Positions 1 to 7,226 of a stretch of DNA of 64,000 nt are shown in pieces. The DNA is taken from contig CAVSRB010000008.1 in the NCBI GenBank assembly GCA_963730305.1, positions 248,001 to 312,000 on the forward strand, written 5' to 3'. Numbering within the stretch: position 1 is the stretch's first letter; each line of letters starts with the position of its first letter. The stretch is from CAMYMQ01 sp963730305 (GTDB taxonomy: Bacteria > Pseudomonadota > Alphaproteobacteria > Bin65). A model generated the notes under the pieces. It was not told the origin of the DNA. It saw only the letters and a list, made by a program, of their open reading frames with translations, and searched no databases. The translations under genes were made by a program, and so were the position numbers.

Positions 1-1256
1 CGATACTTGTCCGACCCGATCGGGCCGAGCTTCTCCTGCGCGATGAACTCCGAGTAGCCGAGGATGGCGTTCAGTGGCGTACGCAGCTCGTGGCTCATCT
101 GGGCGAGGAAGGCCGACTTGGCGTCGCTCGCCGCCTCGGCGGCCTCCTTGGCCTTGCGCAGGCGGCGCTCGCTGTTGGAGAGCTGGCGGGTACGGCGCGT
201 GACCATCTTCTCCAGGTCGCCGTGATTGCGCTGCAGGGCTTCGGCCATCTTGTTGAACATCGTGGCGAGGTCGCGCAGCTCGCGAGGCGTGCCCAGCCGC
301 GGCACGTCGGCGCGCGCGGTGAGGTCGCCTTCGAGCATGCGCCGCGCCGCGCCGCCGACCCCGGCGAGGGCGCGGGAGATCCGTGCGGCGAACAACAGAG
401 CCAGCAGGAAGGCCATGACCACGCCGGCCAGGATGATGCCGCGGACCTGAAGCCGGATCGCCGACGCGGCGTCCTCCAGCTCCTTGAAGGGCTGGGGCAC
501 CATGACCCCCCAGCCGGGCCCCTTCACCGCCGTGTAGCCGGCGATCATGTCGGCCTGGAGCGCGGGCGAGTAGAACTTCATCACCCCGGTCTCGCCGCGG
601 AGCATGCGCGCCACCGGCGCGACCTTGGCGATGTTCTTCAATGACTTGCGCCAGGCCGCCTTGGGATGGGCGAGGATCGTGCCGGTCTGGTCGACGATGG
701 CGGCGTGGCCCTTCTTGCCGAAGATCACCGACTTGCCCAGCGCGACGAAATAGTCCGTGCTGATCGCGCCGATCGCCATCCGCCCGTGGTCGAGCGTGCG
801 GACGAGATAGATGGTCGGCCGGCCGCCGGGCCCCTTGCGCACCGGGCTCATCACCGTGTGGCCGGGCTTCGCCACCGAGGCGAGATAGCCGATCATCGCG
901 GGGGGCGTCCGGATCGGCGCCTGCTCCGACTGGGCGGCGACCGAAGCCGTCACGACGCCGTCGGACATCCGTACGATGCAGATATGGCGGAAGTGCAGGT
1001 TGGTCAGCAGCCGCGACGACCCCGGCGGTGCGCCGGCCTTGTCGAGGCTGGCGGTGACCATGTCGAACACCGAGATGGCGTCGCGGTGATAGCGCTGCAG
1101 GGCGTGGCTGACGTGGCGGGCGACCAGCAGGTGCTTGTCGGCGACCTGCGCGACCTCATTCTCGAGCGGCCGGGTCAGCGGCCACAGCGCGAACACCGCG
1201 ATCGGCACCGCGGCGATGGCGATAAAGCCCGCTAGCAGGAATAGTCTCAGTCGCAA
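1..1256 (-). CDS. Membrane sensor histidine kinase, C-terminus off the window edge
   Basis: This is the N-terminal part of a transmembrane two-component sensor kinase; the ATP-binding domain lies beyond base 1. The start is taken as a TTG at 1256 with GAGGA upstream, because the protein then opens with RLRLFLLAGFIAIAAVPIAV, a membrane segment; the nearby ATG at 1266 is in another frame and stops after a few codons. After the first helix comes a periplasmic sensor region of about 250 residues resembling dCACHE, a second helix near residues 275-295, a HAMP-like linker, a short coiled coil and the HisKA H-box MSHELRTPLNAILGY, with the phospho-acceptor His near residue 389. The signal sensed is not evident. 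No partner regulator is adjacent on this side. Confidence 0.85.
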   Translation of the reverse strand, partial: MRLRLFLLAGFIAIAAVPIAVFALWPLTRPLENEVAQVADKHLLVARHVSHALQRYHRDAISVFDMVTASLDKAGAPPGSSRLLTNLHFRHICIVRMSDGVVTASVAAQSEQAPIRTPPAMIGYLASVAKPGHTVMSPVRKGPGGRPTIYLVRTLDHGRMAIGAISTDYFVALGKSVIFGKKGHAAIVDQTGTILAHPKAAWRKSLKNIAKVAPVARMLRGETGVMKFYSPALQADMIAGYTAVKGPGWGVMVPQPFKELEDAASAIRLQVRGIILAGVVMAFLLALLFAARISRALAGVGGAARRMLEGDLTARADVPRLGTPRELRDLATMFNKMAEALQRNHGDLEKMVTRRTRQLSNSERRLRKAKEAAEAASDAKSAFLAQMSHELRTPLNAILGYSEFIAQEKLGPIGSDKY

Positions 1257-1308
1257 AGGCCCATCCTCGCGTCCAAGGACGCCCGGCCGGAATTCCAGTC
1301 ATCGATTA

Positions 1309-1326
1309 TTAAGCAAGGATGCTTAA
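1309..1326. promoter_or_regulatory. Inverted repeat between kinase and ccmC
   Basis: TTAAGC-N6-GCTTAA is a perfect 6-bp inverted repeat in the 180-base gap between the divergent histidine kinase and ccmC. It could be an operator for either gene. No known consensus was matched, so the role is a guess. Confidence 0.3.
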
Positions 1327-1436
1327 ACGAGCGTTAACCCAACCGGCCCCCCACCCCGCGGGGCGCGGGCCCGGCCGACCCCCGGTGCGACGCCGGGGCG
1401 CTGGCACCGGAAATCGCTTTGGTCTATCACCGGCGG

Positions 1437-2159
1437 ATGTTGCACGCGCTCGCCAACCCTGCCCGCTTCATGCGGCTGGCCAATCGGCTGTTCCCATGGT
1501 TCGCCTGGGCCGCGGCGCTGTGCCTGGCGGTCGGCATCCCGTGGGCGCTGGTGTTCGCGCCCGCCGACTACCAGCAGGGCGAGAGCGTACGGATCATGTA
1601 CGTCCACGTACCCTCGGCCTGGATGGCGCTGTTCGTCTACCTGGTCATGGCCGTGGCCAGCGCCGCCGCGCTGATCTGGCGGCACCCGGTCGGCGACATG
1701 GTCGCCAAGGCCGCCGCGCCGATCGGCGCAGCCTTCACCTTCCTGGCGCTGGTCACCGGCTCGCTGTGGGGCAAGCCGATGTGGGGCGCCTGGTGGGTGT
1801 GGGACGCGCGGCTGACCTCGGTGCTGATCCTGTTCTTCTTCTATCTCGGCTACATCGCGCTGACCAACGCCTTCGACGACCCGTCGCGGGGCAGCCGCGC
1901 GGCGGCGATCCTGGCCATCGTCGGCGTGATCAACCTGCCGATCGTCAAGTTCTCGGTCGACTGGTGGAACACCCTGCACCAGCCGGCGAGCATCCTGCGC
2001 CTGGGCGGGCCGACCATCGACGCGTCGATGCTGTGGCCGCTGCTCCTGATGATCTTCGGCTTCACCTTCTACTTCTTCGTCCTGCTGGTGCTGCGCCTGC
2101 GCGCCGAGTTCGCCGCGCGCAAGCTGCGCGCCGCGCAACTGCGGGCCGTCGACGTCTGA
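1437..2159 (+). CDS. ccmC: Heme exporter protein CcmC (cytochrome c biogenesis)
   Basis: CcmC is an inner-membrane protein of system I cytochrome c maturation. It presents heme to the chaperone CcmE on the periplasmic side. The 240-residue protein has six hydrophobic segments, the family's tryptophan-rich loop WGAWWVWDARLTS near residues 112-124, and conserved His residues in VHVPSAW and in NTLHQP, as expected for heme ligation. I chose the ATG at 1437 over an upstream TTG at 1419 because MLHALANPARFMRLANR matches the family N-terminus better. Unusually, no ccmA, ccmB, ccmD or ccmE is next to it in this window; the next gene on the same strand is a thiolase. Confidence 0.93.
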   Translation: MLHALANPARFMRLANRLFPWFAWAAALCLAVGIPWALVFAPADYQQGESVRIMYVHVPSAWMALFVYLVMAVASAAALIWRHPVGDMVAKAAAPIGAAFTFLALVTGSLWGKPMWGAWWVWDARLTSVLILFFFYLGYIALTNAFDDPSRGSRAAAILAIVGVINLPIVKFSVDWWNTLHQPASILRLGGPTIDASMLWPLLLMIFGFTFYFFVLLVLRLRAEFAARKLRAAQLRAVDV

Positions 2160-2272
2160 CGCGCGTCCGCGCGCCCCGGCCATGCACGGCGCAGCCTTTT
2201 GCCCCCGGCCGTTAGGGGATAGAAAAGCGCAACGGCATCCAACCGCAGAACCGACCAGGCAGGAGACGAGGC

Positions 2273-3493
2273 ATGGCCCGCTTCGAGAATGTTGCGATCC
2301 CTTACGGCGCCTACTGGAGCACGCCCTTCGTCAAGTGGCAGGGCAGCCTCGCGCACCTCAACTCGATCCGCTACGCGGCCGACACCGCCAAGCGCGAGCT
2401 GGCCGCGCGGACGATCGACCCGATGACCTTCGAGCACGCCGTGCTCGGCATCACCATCCCGCAGGAAAAGGCCTTCTACGGCGCGCCCTGGATGATGAGC
2501 ATGCTCGGCAACACCGAGGTCGGCGGCACCACCGTCTCCCAGGCCTGCGCCACCGGCGCGCGGGCGATCGCCACTTCGGCGTCCGAGATCGAGATCGGCG
2601 GGGCCTCGGCCTCGCTGGCGGTGACCTGCGACCGCATGTCCAACACGCCGGTCGCGATCTACCCCAACCCCGACGGCATGGCCGGCGCGCCGATCACCGA
2701 GCACTGGTTCCTCGACGTGGTCAACGACCCGGTCACGCCCGACATCCAGATGATCGACACGGCCGAGAACTGCGCCCAGCGCTGGCAGATCACCACGAGC
2801 GAACAGCACGACGTGGTCGTCCGCCGGTGGGAGCAGTACCAGGACGCGCTGGCCGACGACCAGGCGTTCCAGAAGCGCTACATGACCCTGCCCTGCCCTG
2901 TGCCCGACCAGCGCTTCCGCAAGGAGCAGGGCGCGCTGACCGGGGACGAGGGCCTGTGGCCGCGCCCGGCCGAGGTGCTGGAAGGGATGAAGCCGGTCCG
3001 CCCGGAGGGCACCGTGACCCGCGGCGGCCAGACCCACCCCGCCGACGGCAACGCCGCCGTGGTGCTGACCAGCCGCGAGCGCGCCGCCGAGCTGTCGCGC
3101 CGGCCGGAGATCGAGGTGCTGGTCCGCTCCTATGGCCTGGCCCGCGCCGAGCACGCCCACATGCCGGCCGCGCCGGTGCCGGCGGCCAAGCGCGCGCTCG
3201 ACGACGCCGGGCTGACCATCGGCGACATCGACGCGATCAAGACCCACAACCCGTTCGCGGTGAACGACGTCGTCTTCGCCCGCGAGACCGGCGCCGACAT
3301 CGCGACGATGAACAACTACGGCTGCTCGCTGATCTGGGGGCACGCCAACGCCGCGACCGCCATGCGCGCGACCATCGAGCTGGTCGAGGAGCTGACCGAG
3401 AAGGGCGGCGGCCGCGGCCTCTTCGCCGGCTGCGCGGCCGGCGACACCGGCATCGCGCTGGTGGTCGAGGTCCGCGATACGGCGCGGCACTGA
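2273..3493 (+). CDS. Thiolase family protein (acetyl-CoA acetyltransferase-like)
   Basis: A 406-residue member of the thiolase superfamily, which makes or breaks C-C bonds in acyl-CoA metabolism. The nucleophilic Cys is visible in SQACATGARA (C92). The C-terminal catalytic elements are atypical: the usual GGHP-like stretch reads WGHANAATAMR and the second active-site Cys lies in AGCAAGDTG instead of the common CIGGGMG. This suggests a divergent lipid-transfer or degradative thiolase rather than a housekeeping PhaA/FadA. The start has a good ribosome site (AGGAGACGAGGC before ATG). It lies 4 bases ahead of a class V aminotransferase on the same strand, so the two are probably co-transcribed. 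The substrate cannot be told from sequence. Confidence 0.85.
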   Translation: MARFENVAIPYGAYWSTPFVKWQGSLAHLNSIRYAADTAKRELAARTIDPMTFEHAVLGITIPQEKAFYGAPWMMSMLGNTEVGGTTVSQACATGARAIATSASEIEIGGASASLAVTCDRMSNTPVAIYPNPDGMAGAPITEHWFLDVVNDPVTPDIQMIDTAENCAQRWQITTSEQHDVVVRRWEQYQDALADDQAFQKRYMTLPCPVPDQRFRKEQGALTGDEGLWPRPAEVLEGMKPVRPEGTVTRGGQTHPADGNAAVVLTSRERAAELSRRPEIEVLVRSYGLARAEHAHMPAAPVPAAKRALDDAGLTIGDIDAIKTHNPFAVNDVVFARETGADIATMNNYGCSLIWGHANAATAMRATIELVEELTEKGGGRGLFAGCAAGDTGIALVVEVRDTARH

Positions 3494-3497
3494 GCCG

Positions 3498-4763
3498 ATG
3501 TCGGACCGCACGCAACCGGCCGGCGACGGCCAGACCCGAGTGAGCCCGGCAGGTGTAACGCCCGCGGGGACGAACCTGGCGCGGCCGCGCCGCGGCCGCG
3601 AGTTCCTGCACACGCCGGGGCCGACCAACATCCCCGACCGGATCCTCAACGCCATGCACCGGCCGGCGGTGGACTTCAGCGGGCCGGACTTCATTGCCCT
3701 GGCGATGGCTTGCTTCGCGGACCTGAAGACCCTGTTCGGCACCGCCGGCGAGGTGTTCATCTACACCTCGTCGGGCCACGGCGGCTGGGAAGCCTCGATC
3801 GTCAACCTGCTCGAAGCCGGCGACACCATCCTGGCGCCCGAGGTCGGCCGTTTCTCGCGCGCCTGGGCGGCGATGGCGGAAGCCCACGGCGCCCGCCTCG
3901 AGATCATCCCGAGCGACTGGCGCCACGCCATCGATCCGGACGCGGTCGCCGACCGGCTGCGCGCCGACACCGCCGGCGCGATCAAGGCCGTGCTCGCGGT
4001 CCATGTCGAGACGGCCACCGGCGTCGTCTCCGACATCCCGGCGATCCGCGCGGCGATCGACGCGGCCGGCCACCCGGCGCTGCTGATCGTCGACGCCATC
4101 GCCTCACTGGGCACCGTCGCCCTGCCGATGGACGACTGGGGGGTCGACGTCGTCGTCGCCGCCTCGCAGAAGGGCCTGATGATGCCCCCCGGCCTCGGCT
4201 TCACCGCGGCCGGGCCCAAGGCGCTCGAAGCGTCGGCGGCGTGCAGCACGCCGCGGGAATACTGGTCGTGGCAGGCGCGCAGCGGGCCCGAGTTCTACAG
4301 CCGCTTCTGCGGCACCGCGCCCGAACACATGATCTTCGCGCTGCGCGCGGCGATCGACATGCTGAACGAGGAGGGGCTGGACAACGCCTTCGCCCGCCAT
4401 GCCCGGCTCGCCGAGGCGGTGCGGCGTGCGGTGGCCGCCTGGGGCGCCGGCGGACCGCTCGACTTCAATGCCATGGTGCCCGAGCAGCGCGCCCAGTCGT
4501 TGACCGTCGTCCGCACGCCCGAGGACCTCGACGGCGAGCTGATCCGCACGGTCGCGCGCGAGCGGTTCGGCGTCTCGATCGGCGGCGGCCAGGCGCTGCT
4601 CAAGGGCCGCGCCTTCCGCATCGGCCACATGGGCGACCTGAACGAGCCGATGATCCTGGGTGCGCTCGGCGGCATCGAGGCCGCGCTGCGGACCTGCAGC
4701 GTCGCGCACGACAGCGGGCTGGAAGCGGCGGTCGCCTATCTCGTCGAGACGGCGGCCGATTGA
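3498..4763 (+). CDS. Class V aminotransferase, alanine/serine-glyoxylate aminotransferase-like
   Basis: A PLP-dependent fold-type I aminotransferase of the alanine-glyoxylate/serine-glyoxylate family, 421 residues. It starts with about 33 residues of non-conserved leader followed by the family opening FLHTPGPTNIPDRIL. The PLP-anchoring Lys is K225 in VVAASQKGLMMPPG, and the PLP-binding Asp is in LLIVDAIASLG. The C-terminal small domain contains FRIGHMGDLNEP, typical of this family. It sits 4 bases downstream of the thiolase gene, consistent with one operon. The exact amino donor and acceptor cannot be assigned; serine, alanine or a sulfonated donor are all possible. Confidence 0.88.
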   Translation: MSDRTQPAGDGQTRVSPAGVTPAGTNLARPRRGREFLHTPGPTNIPDRILNAMHRPAVDFSGPDFIALAMACFADLKTLFGTAGEVFIYTSSGHGGWEASIVNLLEAGDTILAPEVGRFSRAWAAMAEAHGARLEIIPSDWRHAIDPDAVADRLRADTAGAIKAVLAVHVETATGVVSDIPAIRAAIDAAGHPALLIVDAIASLGTVALPMDDWGVDVVVAASQKGLMMPPGLGFTAAGPKALEASAACSTPREYWSWQARSGPEFYSRFCGTAPEHMIFALRAAIDMLNEEGLDNAFARHARLAEAVRRAVAAWGAGGPLDFNAMVPEQRAQSLTVVRTPEDLDGELIRTVARERFGVSIGGGQALLKGRAFRIGHMGDLNEPMILGALGGIEAALRTCSVAHDSGLEAAVAYLVETAAD

Positions 4764-4775
4764 CCGGGCGGCGGC

Positions 4776-5285
4776 CTAGAGCTTCTTGAACGACTTGGAG
4801 GTGCCGCGGCTGGCGCTCGCCTGGGCCGGCGAGGCGACGCTCAGGGTGCCGTTGACCAGGTGGACCAGGATGTTGGGCACGGCCTCCTCGACGGTCTTGC
4901 CGAGGAACTTCTCGAACACGACCCGCTCGGTGAGGATCTGCTGTTCGATGCTGTAGCAGTGATCGAGGTAGGCACCGTGGAAGCCGCCGGGCTTCGCCCC
5001 TTTGACCACCAGCGAGCCGGTGCCGATCTTGACCACGACATGGTCGTCCCGGAAGAAGATCGGCCGATCCTCGTAGAAGCCCTGGCCGCGGTCGCGCAAG
5101 CGCCGGACCGCCTGGACCAGCCGGGCGTAGAGGTGCCAGTTGGGATTGTTGGAGAAATACTGCTGGGTCCGCGACGGCGGCAGCGGCGCCTCCGGGCTGC
5201 CGCTGCGCATCGGCATGGGCCGGGCGCGCGCCGTGACGACCTCCCGCTGCGTGACCCGGCCACTCTCGGCTCGCATGGTCGACAT
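4776..5285 (-). CDS. Hypothetical protein, function unknown
   Basis: I do not recognise this 169-residue protein. The first 40 residues are Arg/Pro/Ser-rich and probably disordered. The core (about 41-145) is mixed alpha/beta with aromatic stretches such as QQYFSNNPNWHLYARLVQ and the segment DDHVVVKIGTGSLVVKG. The tail is Ser/Lys-rich. No signal peptide or membrane helix is visible. A ribosome site (AAAGGGGTAGGG) precedes the ATG. It converges with the aminotransferase gene, 12 bases apart, and its upstream side is an unusually AT-rich region shared with a divergent DUF3237 gene. Confidence 0.6.
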   Translation of the reverse strand: MSTMRAESGRVTQREVVTARARPMPMRSGSPEAPLPPSRTQQYFSNNPNWHLYARLVQAVRRLRDRGQGFYEDRPIFFRDDHVVVKIGTGSLVVKGAKPGGFHGAYLDHCYSIEQQILTERVVFEKFLGKTVEEAVPNILVHLVNGTLSVASPAQASASRGTSKSFKKL

Positions 5286-5701
5286 GGTCCCTACCCCTTT
5301 TTCCCCTGCCCGTCGGTCGGTGTCGCGCCGATCATTGTCGCCGGCTCAAGTTCCACCTGAAACCATGGTAAAATAACTCGAAACAATCTCAACAAATTTG
5401 TTTGGTTAATTAATATGGTAAACGAGTTATTAAGTAATTAACCAAAATATATTTGATTACACTAACTAATACTTATCCATATATTGACCCCACAAAGCCG
5501 CAAGCTAAGGGGTATCGGCGCGAACGGGAGCACCGCTCTCTTGGCCAGGTCTCGGCCGCCGCGGGCGTTTTCGCCCGTCCTCACCACCTCGCGAGTTGAC
5601 CCCGACGCGCACGAACGGCGTAAGATGAGTGTAACGACAACGCACCGGGCACCGGCCGCCGAGACGCCGGACCACGGGCCCGGCGCCAACCGAAGGGCAC
5701 G
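5286..5701. other. 416-base non-coding gap with an AT-rich core
   Basis: This is the divergent intergenic region between the hypothetical gene (minus) and the DUF3237 gene (plus). Bases about 5360-5480 are strikingly AT-rich compared with the rest of the window and hold the 12-bp inverted repeat listed separately. No convincing coding frame or RNA gene was seen. It probably carries the promoters of both genes. Confidence 0.6.
5401..5446. promoter_or_regulatory. AT-rich 12-bp inverted repeat, candidate operator or promoter element
   Basis: TTTGGTTAATTA (5401-5412) is matched exactly by TAATTAACCAAA (5435-5446), separated by 22 bases that include TTATTAAG. The arms are pure A/T apart from GG/CC, in a genome that is otherwise GC-dominated. 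The place suits an operator or a nucleoid-protein site controlling the divergent genes. The spacing does not fit a full CtrA site (TTAA-N7-TTAA). Confidence 0.45.
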
Positions 5702-6154
5702 ATGATCGACACCGAACACCTGTTCAACGCGATGATCGAGGTCGCCGAGCCGCGCGATCTCGGCCAGACGCCGGCTGGTCGCCGACGGATCATCGACATC
5801 ACCGGCGGCACCTTCGATGGGCCCCGCATGAAGGGACGGATCCTCGCCGGCGGCGCCGACTGGCAGGTCGCCCTGAGCGATTCGGTGACCTTCCTGGAAG
5901 CGCGCTACACGATCGAGACCAACGACGGCGCGCTGATCTACGTGCGCAACCACGGCTACCGCCATGGCGACCCGGCCGTCATCGCCCGGATCGCCCGGGG
6001 CGAGCCGGTCGATCCCTCGGAATACTATTTCCGCACGGCGCCAGCCTTCGAAACCGCCGCGCCGCAATACGACTGGCTGAACCGGACGATGTTCATCGCC
6101 ACCGGGCGGCGTCATCCCGCCGCGGTCGAGCTCGAGGTCTACGAGATCAAATAG
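5702..6154 (+). CDS. DUF3237 domain-containing protein
   Basis: A 150-residue protein that is almost entirely a DUF3237 domain (UPF0311 family). Recognisable parts are the early TPAGRRRIIDITGGTFDGPRM, the middle ADWQVALSDSVTFLEARYTI, and the closing YDWLNRTMFIATGRR that ends the beta-barrel. The family is a small cytoplasmic barrel; its biochemical role is not established, although it often sits near catabolic genes. The start ATG follows a GAAGGG-like ribosome site. Downstream are two-component regulators, with no obvious functional tie. Confidence 0.9.
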   Translation: MIDTEHLFNAMIEVAEPRDLGQTPAGRRRIIDITGGTFDGPRMKGRILAGGADWQVALSDSVTFLEARYTIETNDGALIYVRNHGYRHGDPAVIARIARGEPVDPSEYYFRTAPAFETAAPQYDWLNRTMFIATGRRHPAAVELEVYEIK

Positions 6155-6172
6155 GCGCACTGGCGCCATCGC

Positions 6173-6180
6173 TTAACCAT
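6173..6180 (+). promoter_or_regulatory. TTAACCAT motif (CtrA-type half-site) upstream of response regulator
   Basis: TTAACCAT lies 74 bases before the start of the response regulator at 6254. The octamer is known as a CtrA-associated half-site in Alphaproteobacteria. The same octamer lies 82 bases before the hybrid kinase at 7227. Assignment to CtrA is an inference from this match only. Confidence 0.4.
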
Positions 6181-6253
6181 TTCGAAAGCAAACTCCTGCC
6201 ACGATCCGGTTCGATTTTCCCGAACCACCGGATTCGCAGGACGGTACCCCGCC

Positions 6254-6712
6254 ATGACCACCAAGACCGAGCCGCACCGCCACGCGGTTCTCGTCGTCGA
6301 GGACAACGACCTCGTCGCCGACACCCTCCATGCCGTGCTCGAGCGCCGGGGGCTGAAACCCACCGTTTCCCGCGGCGTGCAGGAAGCGATGGACCTGATC
6401 AAGAGCGATCCGGTCGATCTGGTCATCACCGACGTGATGATGCCCCAGTGGGGCAGCTTCCAGCCCAAGCTCGGCGAGAGCTTCTCGGGCTGCGGCGGTC
6501 TCGAGCTGATCAGCGAGTTCCGGCGACGCCGGCCGACGACGAAGATCATCGCCATCACCGCCGGCGGCGATCGCATGGTCGAGCGCGCCAAGTTGGCCGG
6601 GGCGCACCGGGTCCTCGAGAAGCCGTTCGCCCACGGCACCCTGCTGCAGGCGATCAGCGAGCTGGTGCCGCGGCTGAGCGCCAACATGCAGACGCCGGCC
6701 CGCGTAGCCTGA
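6254..6712 (+). CDS. Stand-alone response regulator receiver protein with loop insertion
   Basis: A single-domain receiver (REC) protein of 152 residues with no output domain. The acidic pocket is in VLVVEDNDL, the phospho-acceptor is D60 in VITDVMMP, and the conserved Lys is K123 in LEKPF. The loop after the phosphorylated Asp carries an insertion of about 14 residues (QWGSFQPKLGESFSGCGG) before the expected GLELI helix, so the beta3-alpha3 surface is unusual. It lies 20 bases ahead of a second REC protein and 0.5 kb ahead of a hybrid kinase, so a phosphorelay among the three is likely. A TTAACCAT motif precedes it. Confidence 0.92.
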   Translation: MTTKTEPHRHAVLVVEDNDLVADTLHAVLERRGLKPTVSRGVQEAMDLIKSDPVDLVITDVMMPQWGSFQPKLGESFSGCGGLELISEFRRRRPTTKIIAITAGGDRMVERAKLAGAHRVLEKPFAHGTLLQAISELVPRLSANMQTPARVA

Positions 6713-6732
6713 TCGGCGACGAGTCGGCAGCG

Positions 6733-7158
6733 ATGTCACGCATCCTCGTCGTCGACGATGATCCCCTGGTTCGGGAAGCGATCGCCACCATGGCGTCGCG
6801 CGCCGGCCACGATGTCGTCGAAGCCGAGAACGGCGCCGTCGCGCTGGACCGCCACCGGTCCCAACCTGCCGATATCGTCATCCTCGACGTCATCATGCCG
6901 GTGATGGAGGGCATCGAGACGATCCGCGCCCTGCGCGAACGGGATCCCGGCGTCAAGATCATCGCGATCTCGGGCAACAATCCGTCCGGCGACGGGCTCT
7001 ATCTCAAATATGCCAGCAGCCTGGGCGCCCACGCCGCCCTCGCCAAGCCGTTCCGGAACAGCGAGCTGCTCGACTGCATCGACGCCTTGGCGGCGCAACC
7101 GGCGAAGGCCGGCAAGCCGCCGCCCGCCAAGCTCGCGTTAACCATGTTTCAAGAATGA
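6733..7158 (+). CDS. Stand-alone response regulator receiver protein
   Basis: A 141-residue receiver-only response regulator. It opens with MSRILVVDDDPLVREAI; the phospho-acceptor Asp is in IVILDVIMPVMEGI, and the switch Thr/Ser and Lys positions are in IIAISGNN and LAKPFRN. There is no output domain, and the tail after residue 120 is short and Pro/Lys-rich. The ATG at 6733 is chosen because it directly opens the REC fold, although the frame is open further upstream. It is co-directional with the preceding receiver (20-base gap) and the hybrid kinase (68-base gap). Confidence 0.93.
   Translation: MSRILVVDDDPLVREAIATMASRAGHDVVEAENGAVALDRHRSQPADIVILDVIMPVMEGIETIRALRERDPGVKIIAISGNNPSGDGLYLKYASSLGAHAALAKPFRNSELLDCIDALAAQPAKAGKPPPAKLALTMFQE
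7138..7145 (+). promoter_or_regulatory. TTAACCAT motif upstream of hybrid kinase
   Basis: A second exact TTAACCAT, inside the last codons of the preceding response regulator and 82 bases before the hybrid kinase start. Its distance from the start is close to that of the copy at 6173, which suggests common control of the two transcription units. Confidence 0.4.
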
Positions 7159-7226
7159 GCCGCTAGAAACTCAACCGAACCGAGCTGCCCTCGAATGGAC
7201 GTGCGGCAGCGGATCGGAGGTCGGCC

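Noticed and set aside
5400..5447. A full CtrA site in the AT-rich gap
   Set aside because: The TTAA elements there are not spaced by 7 bases, so the TTAA-N7-TTAA(C) consensus is not met.
5484..5705. Small plus-strand frame ending with an ATGA overlap to the DUF3237 gene
   Set aside because: It needs a TTG start in an AT-rich promoter-like region, has no ribosome site and looks like translated noise. The overlap is probably chance.
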